Shown here: positions 55,164 to 64,000 of the stretch, in pieces
Numbering within the stretch: the first letter of the stretch is position 1
How the letters are laid out: each line of letters opens with the position of its first letter
Assembly (NCBI RefSeq): GCF_000512585.2
Contig: NC_089242.1
Coordinates: 2,232,001 to 2,296,000 of the forward strand
Source of the DNA: Kwoniella bestiolae CBS 10118
Lineage: Eukaryota > Basidiomycota > Tremellomycetes > Tremellales > Cryptococcaceae
Length of the DNA: 64,000 bases
Reading direction: 5' to 3'
Notes under the pieces: model-generated
Told to the model about the DNA's origin: nothing
What the model saw: the letters and a program-made list of their open reading frames with translations, nothing else
Database searches by the model: none
Program-made: the position numbers and the translations under genes

Positions 55164-56043
55164 TTCAGAAGTCCTCCACCTGTGAAGCAGGAAAAGTGAC
55201 TTCACATCCTTCCTTCAAGCAGACGATCATGCCTGGTCGGTCACTCAGGCGGTGCGCCGAGCGAGAGTCCTCCGACAGGCCTGTGGTGATGCACAATTGG
55301 ACAAACAATTGAGAACCAGTCAACTATGACGGGAGCTACAGAGAGCATTCATGATGACTAGAGTACGCGAGAACAGAGCGCTTACCGGGCTCGGAATGAC
55401 CTTCACAAGGTGACCTGGCTGCTTCGGGTAAGTCTTTGTCAACTACAGTAGCTCCACAGGTATTACATTTCGCTCTTCGGTTCTTGCCTACCAGGATACC
55501 CTTCGGTCTTCTCAGATGATGGGTCGACTTGTCACATGTTCGTCGGGTGCGGACTGGAGGAGTCCGAACACTCGAAGGTGCAAGGGCTTGGAGTCTTCCG
55601 ACGTTGTTCACCTTTGACAAACGCCTAGCATAATTGTGGGGATGTGTGGTCTCGTTACTTCTGAATATATTTCGAGCGATCTCTGAATACCGTAATTGGG
55701 AGCCAGATTGGGATTGCGATCGCGATCGGAGAGTATCGAGATGATCTTGGTCTTTTGGCTGTTGGTCATCTGATGCGCCCATCGCGTTGTCTGGGTGATT
55801 TGACACCTGCAAGACTGTATCAGAGTTGTCAAGATTGTGAGTATCGAATTGACGATTGAGATCAACGATGGCAGAGAGGTCATTCGATGGTGTAAGCGGT
55901 AAGGATTGCTCTTCATCATAATAACCATTTTGAAGAAACCATTCCGTGTCCAAATATGTATCTTCGAAGCTGGTAGGCCACCCAATTGAGCGGTCAGTCT
56001 CAGTGGGAGAGCACTGGAGATTGATGTCGGTTGGGGAAGTCAT
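55164..56043 (-). CDS. Unrecognised protein with conserved Cys/His pattern, tandem copy B
   Basis: Paralogue of copy A. ATG 56043, exon 1 to the GTAAGC donor after GAGCCCG, exon 2 from CACCACAG to the stop at 55164; about 260 aa. N-terminal half acidic with DTEWFLQNGYYDEEQSLPLTPSNDLSAIVDLNRQF, matching copy A's RYWLDSEEPSLSPTGSFDLDTIVQLTRQL. NYARRLSKVNNVGRLQALAPSS follows. The C-terminal pattern C-x4-H-x17-C-x2-C-x16-C-x15-H-x10-C-x4-C has exactly the same spacing as copy A (RRAKCNTCGA, LPEAARSPC, AHRLSDRPGMIVCLKEGCEVTF) although residues between differ. It ends ASQVEDF, without the basic tail. The intron falls at the same alignment position in both copies, which confirms common descent. Confidence 0.8.
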
Positions 56044-56871
56044 TCGATCGACGTGTCACTGTATATATTATGACGCAAGTTTGAGATAATAAGAGCAATG
56101 CGAGATGCTATATGGTCAATGCATAATTGGCAGTATTGGCAGTTGGGCTGTCTAGTCAGCATTTCAAAGTTTGTCAGTCTTGTTTTCGGTCGGTGCTGCA
56201 ATTCTTTGTGACACCGGGGAAAAAGGACGAAAAGCAAGCGAACGAGGACAAAAAACATGAGTTCTGGCTGGAGCAATTTTATCGGGGTTCGATGTATGGG
56301 TCTTCAGCAAAGGAATGATGACATATTGAAATGTAGATTCTGGACCGCGCAGAGTGCACTTATTTCGCATAATGTGGTTGATCTGAGCTTAGTCTGACCA
56401 GATACATAAAAGAGCTAGAGTAGAACACCTTCACCCCCATCAACGGTATCTGCGTTTGACCTCCACTGCCGGCTTTGTGTGACATCTAGAAAAGAAGGAC
56501 CATTGAGTGAGATTCACCATATGCTTCATGTATGAGCTGACGGACAAAGGGTCACAAGCACTCTGTTAGCATGTTACGAGTCAGTACACGTACCAGCCCC
56601 CTTCATCCAGCAGTGGCCACCCCCCGCTTCTCACCTGCTTCAAGGTACGTATACCGAAGGTTCCAGGTGAGAACGGGCAGGTCTCCTACTGCTGGTGTCG
56701 GAGGTGGAGGGTAAGTATCAGTGAGTGAAAAGGGCGTTAGTGAGCTGTTAGTAAGGCGGATAGAATGATGCCTGTGATGCATGGTATGTAAGGCAGCGCG
56801 AAGTGTAGAGGAAAGCATCAAGTGAATGGAAGTAAAGATCAAAGGTAAAAGACAAGTCGTAAGGCATAATA
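56044..56871. other. Upstream region of copy B, holding duplicated block B
   Basis: About 830 bp between copy B's start and the TSR2 stop. Contains block B (56598-56760). Otherwise no gene. Confidence 0.5.
56598..56760. repeat. Duplicated non-coding block B
   Basis: Counterpart of the block at 54971-55100; lies 555 bp upstream of copy B, as block A lies 514 bp upstream of copy A. Confidence 0.75.
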
Positions 56872-57519
56872 TTACCTCCTACCACCTTTCTTCTGTACCA
56901 ACGTAAACCCATCATCATCCACCACGGGTTCCACTCTTTCTCTGGTCGGCTGCGACTCTACCAGCTGAGGTGCACTCTCTCCGTCCATATCTACATCCCC
57001 ATCCTCATCCTCATAATCATCACTATCCTCACCCTCTGACTGACTTTCCGCCCCTCCCGCCCCCCTAGCAGCATTCACACCCTGCTTCCTCACTTCTCCA
57101 GCTTTCTTCTCCAGCGCTTCCACCAGTACTAAGGGGTTGGGACCAAGGATATCTTTCCATAATCTGACTAAATCAGAAGAAACAGAATCGATAGACCCAT
57201 CCTCCAAATTCGCGTCAAACTCGTCCGACATGATTTGATGTAAGAGATCACCGACCTCATCAACGTCCAGTGGAGGGTCTGATGCCGATTTGGGATCTAC
57301 TACAGGCGTGTCTCCGGGGTTGACAATGGGTAAGAGGGGAGCACGAGTCTCGAATTCGTCGATCAACGTTGAGGCTAGCCATGTTTTCTTGGCGACTGAG
57401 TCGGTGCCTCCCCATTGTTCGGCGACTGCTATGGTCAGGGCTGGCCAGAGGTCAAGGAGGGCGAGGGTGCCTCGGGCGAAGAGGATGATGGCTTCTGGTT
57501 GTTGTTGGGGAGCTGACAT
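56872..57519 (-). CDS. TSR2: Pre-rRNA processing protein Tsr2
   Basis: Tsr2 is the chaperone (escortin) that carries ribosomal protein eS26 to the pre-40S particle and is needed for 20S pre-rRNA cleavage. Single exon, 215 aa, ATG 57519 to 56872. The family core is at the N-terminus: FARGTLALLDLWPALTIAVAEQWGGTDSVAKKTWLASTLIDEF, matching the conserved WPAL..AV..WGG..S..K signature. Then EVGDLLHQIMSDEFDANLEDGSIDSVSSDLVRLWKDI, the second conserved block, and an acidic C-terminal tail (EGEDSDDYEDEDGDVDMDGE) expected for eS26 binding, ending VDDDGFTLVQKKGGRR. No intron, rare in this window. Confidence 0.95.
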   Translation of the reverse strand: MSAPQQQPEAIILFARGTLALLDLWPALTIAVAEQWGGTDSVAKKTWLASTLIDEFETRAPLLPIVNPGDTPVVDPKSASDPPLDVDEVGDLLHQIMSDEFDANLEDGSIDSVSSDLVRLWKDILGPNPLVLVEALEKKAGEVRKQGVNAARGAGGAESQSEGEDSDDYEDEDGDVDMDGESAPQLVESQPTRERVEPVVDDDGFTLVQKKGGRR

Positions 57520-58159
57520 GTTGGGAAGGAAGTGGGAGGTGTTTTTATGTGTGGTTTAGTCGTGGAGCAGATGTCTAACGAATTTGGATTGATGGAGAGA
57601 GTATCGTACGATGATTGGTAAGATAGGCTAGTCTGTGTGTGTAGGATACACGGGTAGGCTTGAGACAGTTGAGATAGAGTCTGGGTCCGTAAGAAAAGGG
57701 GATGAGAATGTCGTGTTCAACGTAAGGTTTGGGTGTGGTGTATTGTGAGAAGGCCAGATATGCTATTTATGCGAGAGGGTGGGGTTCCGATCGCCGAGCT
57801 GCGTGCACCAAGGAGTGTGTCTTGGATGAGGAGATGGTTCAGAAAGGGAAGACAGATGACGATAGGAATGCCTCGAGGAAACAGCAACTGCAGAATCCAA
57901 AAAATCAGTCCGGTGGCAAACTTTTTGAGGATTGTGGAGGTAGGTATTGACAGCAAGCGTGGCATGCACGTGCTCACCTGCGGCGGAAGATTGGGCGGAA
58001 TACTCCGCAGTCAACCTTGAACCCTCCTCCACGTCGTGACGCTCTGCGTTTGCAACCATCACCAATGTTTGAACTGGACCAAGACTAACTTGTATCACTG
58101 CATACTCCTTATATATATCATAAGGCAACGAGCTAAAAGTCCACATCTCATCTGATAAG
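57520..58159. promoter_or_regulatory. Divergent promoter region, TSR2 / WBP1
   Basis: 640 bp between divergent starts. TATATATC at about 58110-58118 lies some 45 bp upstream of the WBP1 ATG. Open frames in the region have no protein character. Confidence 0.4.
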
Positions 58160-60089
58160 ATGCGGCCCTCCTCCCTCCTGCTTGCTCCTATACTCTCTCT
58201 CTTGAGCCTTGTCGCAGCTCGGTCAGCCACGGGTGATCGAGTACTCGTGGTTTTGGAATCAAGTGTTACGAAGGATGATTATTCGAATTTCTGGAAGTCA
58301 TTACAGGGTGAGTCTCCTTGCGGATCTTGGCAATCCTCGTAAATGCTAAGATGAGTTGGCTGATGCGTTCGCTCTGCGATAGATCGAGGCTTCGAACTTA
58401 CCTTCAAAGAACCGAAAGACAGAGATGCAGAGTTGGTGAAATATGGGGAACTGAAATATGATCATTTAGTGATGTTTGCGCCAGGAGCCAAGAGTGAGTG
58501 GATCGTTCGGCCTACTACGATTATCCTCTGGCGTCTTCGACCCCTGTCATGTATGACTGGGACAAGTCTCGCTCCCGATGGGTGATTCCGACAAATAATC
58601 AAATGGTATGGTTCGCTTACACCTCCTTTGTCTTCATATAGCATACTCACCTACACTCTCGCCCAAATCGATCCTTCACGCCCAGTTCGCTGGCCTCAAC
58701 ACCCTATACGTCCTCTCACCCGACTTGACAGAGACCAACAAAGAGTTCTTGAGGGAGTACGACCTGGAATTCATCGACTCTCCTTCAACCCTGATAGATC
58801 CATTCAACCACCCCGTAGATTCTCCATCTTCCACCGTCCTCTTATCCCCCACATCAGAGCTCGTACCGAACAACGGGGAGACCCTGTCATCCACGACCCT
58901 ATCGGGCGGTCCGATAGTCTATCCAAGTGGTATCGTCCACACCACAGGTGAAAATCCCTATTTGATCGATATTCTCCATTCGACAAAGTACTCTTATATA
59001 GGCGATGATAAGGTCATTTCATCCGATGAAGCCGAAGTGGAAAAGTCCCTTGGCAGCAAGAACTCAAAGGATGCGATTCTTAATGGAAGAAAGGCTACGT
59101 TGGTCAGTGCGCTGCAGACTAGAGATAATGCTAGAGTGGGATTTGTTGGGTCGGCGGAGATGATCAAGGATGTTTGGTGGGATGGGAAGGTGAAGACTAA
59201 GGATGGAAAGAGGTGAGTTGTCAGTAATCAGCTCGTGTAGCTTTCTCTACCGAGATGCGGCGTTTGTATAGGGTCATTGTGATTGACTTATCGTGTTCTC
59301 TCATCTAGTATCAAGACTGGGAATGCAGGATTCATCTCCGACCTTTCAAAATGGATCTTCCAAGAGACTGGCGTCGTCAAGATCGTAGATTCGACGCATT
59401 ACAGAAAAGGCGAGACTGAACCTAGAGAACTATACACCAAGAAAGATGAAATTGTGAGTTGAACTTTCGCTTCACCACGTCACTCAGACACCTTATAGTC
59501 AAACATGAATTATGTTTGCTGAAACTTATGATTTGCTATTGCAGACTTATTCGCTCACCCTCGCCAAGCACTACACAACCGCGAACGGAACTTCCGCGTG
59601 GGGTCCATTCGAAGTTGATGATCTCCAGCTGGACTTCACAATGCTAGATCCCCATGTACGAACCTCGCTGAACCAGGATAATTCAGTTTCGGTAGAACAA
59701 GGAACGAACTACAAGGCCAAGTTCGCTGCGCCCGATAGACATGGTGTATTCAAGTTTGTTGTGGAGTATTGGAGGCCTGGGTGAGTTAATTAGTTCCATC
59801 GAACCAGCCAAATCCTGTTGGTGGTGTTTGGTGTTTGGAGAGAAGACATTCGAAGTGATGCTCAGTTGACTGACTCATTGATCTGATAGATGGAGTTACA
59901 TCCGATCTTCCCAAACCGCCTCGGTCGTACCTCTACGACATGACGAATACCCTCGATTCATCGTTGGTGCTTGGCCATACTACATTGCAGCTTGCAGTAC
60001 CAGTATAACGTTCTTGGCTTTCTGTGCTTTGTGGGTCAGTCTGGGTGAGGGTGATAAAGATAGAAAGGGGAAGAAGAAGGCGGAGTAGA
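58160..60089 (+). CDS. WBP1: Oligosaccharyltransferase subunit Wbp1 (OST48)
   Basis: Essential ER membrane subunit of the oligosaccharyltransferase complex that N-glycosylates nascent proteins. ATG 58160 begins a signal peptide (MRPSSLLLAPILSLLSLVAARS), then ATGDRVLVVLESSVTKDDYSNFW, RGFELTFKEPKD, KYGELKYDHLVMFAPGAK, FAGLNTLYVLSPDLTETN, PVDSPSSTVLLSPTS, and later FISDLSKWIFQETGVVKIVDSTHYRKGE, HYTTANGTSAWGPFEVDDLQLDFTMLDPHVRTSL, VFKFVVEYWRPGWSYI and RHDEYPRFIVGAWPYY. One C-terminal membrane span (IAACSTSITFLAFCALWVSL) and the end KGKKKAE, whose KKAE fits a di-lysine ER-retrieval signal. Stop 60089. About 460 aa in roughly seven exons. Confidence 0.96.
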
Positions 60090-61499
60090 TTAGTGGTAGC
60101 ATTAGTGGCTGAAGCAGAAGCTAAAGCAGAAGTAAACAGTAAAATGCATCATGATATGCTGGTACCCCAACTTAGATACGTGTGGACTATATTTTCGAAC
60201 CCGTATAAATTAGAACAGCATAATGGTTTCAGTATGCTGAACATGTAACATGACTGTCCTGTTCTCTGTGTGGGGACAGTCCCGCGGTTGGCTTCACTCG
60301 AGAAACACATAGGGATGAAGACATTGCTAGCAAAGCAGCTTGACTATGGTGTTCTCACTGGCCGTAACGAAACACGTCACAGTGCCAATTACCTAAAGAA
60401 TGTTTGCCACGTGCTTCTGTCACGGGGTAGACTGCGGGGTAAGGTCCGAGCGAGCATCGTTGTAAGGAAAAAGGGGTTCAATGCTTGGGAATGATGAATG
60501 ATGAATGCTGAATGATGAATGCGATGAACTATCTGCTATTCATCTTTTGTTCTCTCTCTCTCTTTCTCTATCTCTTCAGTAATTATAATTGCTCACATAC
60601 AGACACACTTTGCACTCTTGACCATTATACCCCCTAATCATATCCCTCACCAACACACAAAAAAGCACATCTCATCGTGCAACCTCGACCTCGAACGCCT
60701 CAGGCACCTCGGTCACAAGTAGGCAGTGCATTCCACCTGTCCTAACCACTCCATTCACTATACCACAGATATACATCACAATATCTCCTATCGCAGCATT
60801 ATATACCTTCATAGATCATTCTACAGTATAATACCTTTGTGTCATCAGCAACATTACAGTGGTCATCAAAAGTGAGTAAGTCTCCTCCTGTGATTCGGTC
60901 GACCGACCCATGTCATCTTCCAAATAAAGGTTACCTTCCATCAATTGTTCTTGTGATTGTATATACATGATCACAGTCTAACACGCCCTTCCACGCAGAT
61001 CAATACACTCCATCACTAGACTCGCTTGCATCCTCATCCAAAGGACTATCTAGACCATTCCAACTGTATCAAACTCAACTCGACGACAGATAGTCAAAGG
61101 TCTGGAATTTTAGCTTGACGACAAGGGTCAGTCATTTTTAAACCGTGAGTGAACGTTTCAACTATCCTGCCTGTTCTTCTCATCCATTCCATACCAGCAC
61201 TATCTCAATCGTGTGATATATTTCGCATCTTTTCTATTGTTCCTCCAGTGGTCAGTCTAGCATAGCTTACACCTTTCACTCCCATCAGATAGATTGGATC
61301 GACCTCCACTTTACCATTTCACAGCATTCCTCATAGATACAATCCTTTCATACTATACTCTTTCACTGCTTTGCTCTTGCTCTATCATCCTCACCGACCC
61401 TCTTTCATCAACCAAGCTCTTCAATAAACCGGGCTTGAACGCCATCGCTCCTTGTAGCTGTTACAAACTCTTTCAGCTGGTCGGTAGCTGCTCAGCAAA
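60090..61499. promoter_or_regulatory. Upstream/leader region of the PUF-type gene
   Basis: 1.4 kb. Holds short tandem repeats of AATGATGA/ATGAATG type at 60489-60528, a CT run (about 60549-60570), and from about 60.6 kb pyrimidine-rich leader-like DNA with possible GTGAGTAAG and GTGAGTG donors (60871, 61144), so a long spliced 5' leader is likely. No protein-coding gene supported. Confidence 0.4.
60489..60528. repeat. Short imperfect tandem repeat (ATGATGA/ATGAATG units)
   Basis: About 40 bp of imperfect ATGAATG/ATGATGAATG repeats between WBP1 and the PUF-type gene; likely a simple-sequence repeat. Confidence 0.6.
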
Positions 61500-64000
61500 A
61501 TGTCGCCAACCAATTTGAGTCCCGATAAAATAGCTGGGTTCAGGAATAGAGAAGGTAGAACCCCACCTCCAGCACCTAGTGCTGCGTACGCTAGACGGTG
61601 AGTACTAGTGCCCACCTTCATGCTCGGTCCCTCCCAGCAAGCGGTGTATTGCCTGCTTAACTCCTCCATACATCCATGTTACCTCCGAAGAGCATCATAT
61701 AAGCTGCAGCCCGTTACGACTTTGCTGAATCACTCCTCGTAGGGCTCGAGAGATCATCGAAGATGAAGCAGGTGTGTCAGGCATGAGACCAGCAGTTGCG
61801 ATCACGCCGGAGGAAGAACATGTCGCTGCAGTAGACAACGGAGTGGCTTCTGGATATAGAAGGGCAAGGGCCGGGTGCGTCTTACAGAAGTTTTGCCTTC
61901 CTGTTCCGTGAGAACGATACTGATGGCGCTTCGCGTGTTCCAGAACCATGCCTTCTAATCTACAAGAAGCTGCTCAACGTTACACCGGTCCCTCTGACGA
62001 GCCAACTCCGACTACAGCGACCTCCGCCGCCTCTTCCGGCGCAGCAACTTACACCCGAACGTCTGCACTGTCCCCTGCTTATCCCCAAACGACAGCTCGT
62101 CCAACGTTACGACATGCTGCTTCCTCGGCTGCTAATCTAGAAACATCCTCCGTCTCAAACCGTCTCCGTTCAGGTTCGCTCACTTTACCTGGCGCAGGGT
62201 TGGGCGATGCGTTCGGGCACGGACCCTTCAGCAACGCATGGCTTGCCAACCCTGGCCTAACTGCTTCCAGTACTCCCTCACGATCACCCTTGGGCCACCC
62301 TCTTCAGACCACCGAAGATGAATTAGCCTCATATACCTCACCGTCAGAATCCGCTACTTCGTATGCTACAGACGACCTCAACTCCACACTTGATTATCTC
62401 GGCTTAGCAGATGGAAGCGATGCAATCCACTTGGCTCCTGCTTCAATGGTCGAACTGCGAAATCAAGCTCAACGAGCTATTCACAATTCCGGTCCTGCTA
62501 GTCGACTACGAGCCAGCACCGTGTCAAACTTCGCCAGACCTTATCGACCTTCCGTCACCAATGGCAATCTATTCAAGGGCAACAATGGATACGATGGTAG
62601 GACTGACGATGAGGAGGCACTTGCCAGAGCTATCGATAACTTGGGGATGTATGATCAGAATGGGTATCCTGTGTCAAATCAGCTTGGCGGTTTGTATGGC
62701 TCATCAGGTTTATATCCAACCAAAGAAGCCACTAGGCCTAGAGCAACCACTATTGGCGCACTAGATCATCCAGTCAGGAAGTCAATGTCAAGAGGAAACA
62801 GTTATTTGGCCTCTATCCCTCAATCGCCCGTCCATGCTGAGCATCTAGGTTCTCCGTATGGATATCCTAATCAGATGAACACAAAATCAAGGGATTCAAG
62901 CAGAGGACCAAGATTATCGATATCATCTCATACTTCCCGGACTGGTACGCCTGACGTGGATAAAGGTACATCGACACCTCAAGTACCGACTAGGAGTTTA
63001 TGGATTGGTAATTTAGATGTCAACGCTACTAGTGATGCTTTACTGCATGTCTTTGCTCCTTATGGCGCTATAGAGAGTGTGAGGATGCTTCCTGAAAAGG
63101 TGAGTCAAAATGATCCTCGTGACAAATATATCGATAAGAACTGACAAAACCGATTTATGTTCTAGACCTGCGCTTTCGTCAACTTCATGGAAAAGACAGA
63201 TGCCATCCGAGCCAGAGATGACGTATTGAACCGAATGGGCGGACATGTCTCGGCTCTTTCGGAGACAGCACCTGTCAGGATAGGTTTCGGTAAAATCGAC
63301 TCTGCACCCAACGGTCCGTCTATCAATACTAGTGCTGTAGCTCCCGCACCACCTAATTTAGTGTTCACCACTGGTGGACCTCCTCCTGCGCCTTTACCTG
63401 GTCAGCCTTCAACTGTTACTACTCCAGCTATAACTGTCCCTCCCCCTACCAGTACTACCGTATCCGTCGAAAGTCCCGATGCGAAAGATGGCGACCAAAG
63501 TGCCCTACCTACGAGAGCGCTTTGGATAGGCAGTATACCTGGAACTACCAGTCCTAGCACACTTTTACAGATCTTCTCGCCGTTTGGTCCAGTCGAATCG
63601 GCTAGGGTATTGATGAACAAGGTGCGTTCCGTCTCCAACTGTTCCAAACTGTTTTAGCACCTGCTTGTAATGTGCTGATCAGCTTGACCAATCCTAGTGC
63701 TGTGGTTTCGTCAACTTCGAGAGACTTGATTCGGCGGTATCGGCTCGAAACGCATTGAATGGACGGGATATCCTTGGCAGCGATGTTGGAGCTATACGAA
63801 TTGGATTCGCTCGTGTGCCTATCAAATCACCTACTTTGGGAGGACCAGAAGACGAGATTTCTTCTCCTGGTAAACTCGGTGATGCTCTCAACACAGTGCA
63901 AGGCGCAGCATCGGTATCCACTGAACAACAAATGTCAGCCGAAGGAGGTGGTCTGGAGAACTACCGAAGTCAGTTGATCTTGGATTTGGTCAAGCAAGGT
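61500..64000 (+). CDS. RRM and Pumilio-type RNA-binding protein, Jsn1/Puf2-like (3' part outside the window)
   Basis: Post-transcriptional regulator of the Jsn1/Puf2 type, which binds mRNAs of membrane and mitochondrial proteins. Exons seen: 61500-61597, 61743-61874, 61944-63099, 63166-63621, 63698 to the window edge (about 715 residues so far). N-terminus MSPTNLSPDKIAGFRNREGR, then a long Ser/Thr/Pro-rich disordered region. RRM1 from about residue 428: TRSLWIGNLDVNATSDALLHVFAPYG, CAFVNFMEKTDAIRA. RRM2 from about 580: TRALWIGSIPGTTSPSTLLQIFSPFG, CGFVNFERLDSAVSARNALNG. The last visible segment GGGLENYRSQLILDLVKQG is the start of the region that leads into Pumilio repeats in this family; those repeats lie beyond 64000, so the PUF identity is inferred. 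Confidence 0.85.

Noticed and set aside
56603..56842. 79-codon minus-strand frame downstream of TSR2 (block B) as a gene or TSR2 exon
   Set aside because: TSR2 is complete without it, and the homologous block A has stops in the matching frame.
1..64000. CRISPR arrays, insertion sequences, retroelement or viral remnants
   Set aside because: No regularly spaced repeats, terminal repeats, reverse transcriptase, integrase or capsid motifs were seen in the window.

Overview
The window is nuclear DNA of a basidiomycete yeast, most likely a tremellomycete of the Kwoniella/Cryptococcus group. Evidence: compact genes on both strands, almost every gene broken by many 45-110 nt GT-AG introns with ctgac/ctaac-like branch sites just before the acceptor, exons down to a few nucleotides, and a standard fungal gene set. 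Gene models were built by hand from reading frames, splice signals and family motifs; no search was run. Intron-rich models are therefore reliable in the core and less so at short terminal exons.

Layout. 1-2.4 kb: a BTB-domain pseudogene with in-frame stops and a gene-poor stretch. 2.5-4.5 kb: an MFS transporter. 4.9-7.9 kb (-): a large unrecognised protein with a His-rich N-terminus. 8.3-9.4 kb: guanylate kinase, convergent with GPN1 (9.7-11.6, -). 12.9-13.8 kb: CDC42, convergent with mitochondrial QRI7 (14.3-15.8, -). 16.2 kb: tRNA-Gly(GCC). 16.8-17.5 kb (-): a small Cys-containing protein. 18.0-19.2 kb (-): an NmrA-like protein. 20.2-20.9 kb: a small secreted Cys protein. 21.1-31.4 kb (-): GCN20, metacaspase, MBF1 and a CUE5-like protein in one orientation. 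31.9-36.5 kb (-): two tandem GH16 glucanase-like genes. 37.3-39.2 kb (-): LEO1, divergent from ATP4 (39.5-40.9). 41.3-41.9 kb (-): a small stress-type protein containing a 9-nt microexon.

42.3-52.9 kb is a carbohydrate/redox block: an MBL-fold protein, a berberine-bridge-type FAD oxidoreductase, a lactonase beta-propeller protein divergent from a Gfo/Idh/MocA (galacturonate-reductase-like) enzyme, and a GH13 alpha-glucosidase whose motifs look actinobacterial. 53.5-56.0 kb (-): two tandem paralogues of an unrecognised protein that share an exactly spaced Cys/His pattern; a homologous non-coding block lies upstream of each. 56.9-57.5 kb (-): TSR2. 58.2-60.1 kb: WBP1. 61.5 kb to the window end: a JSN1/PUF-type RNA-binding protein cut by the edge.

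Most genes are housekeeping and not functionally linked. The best candidates for something undescribed are the tandem Cys/His paralogues at 53.5-56.0 kb, followed by the possible sugar-oxidation block and its GH13 neighbour, a transfer candidate.
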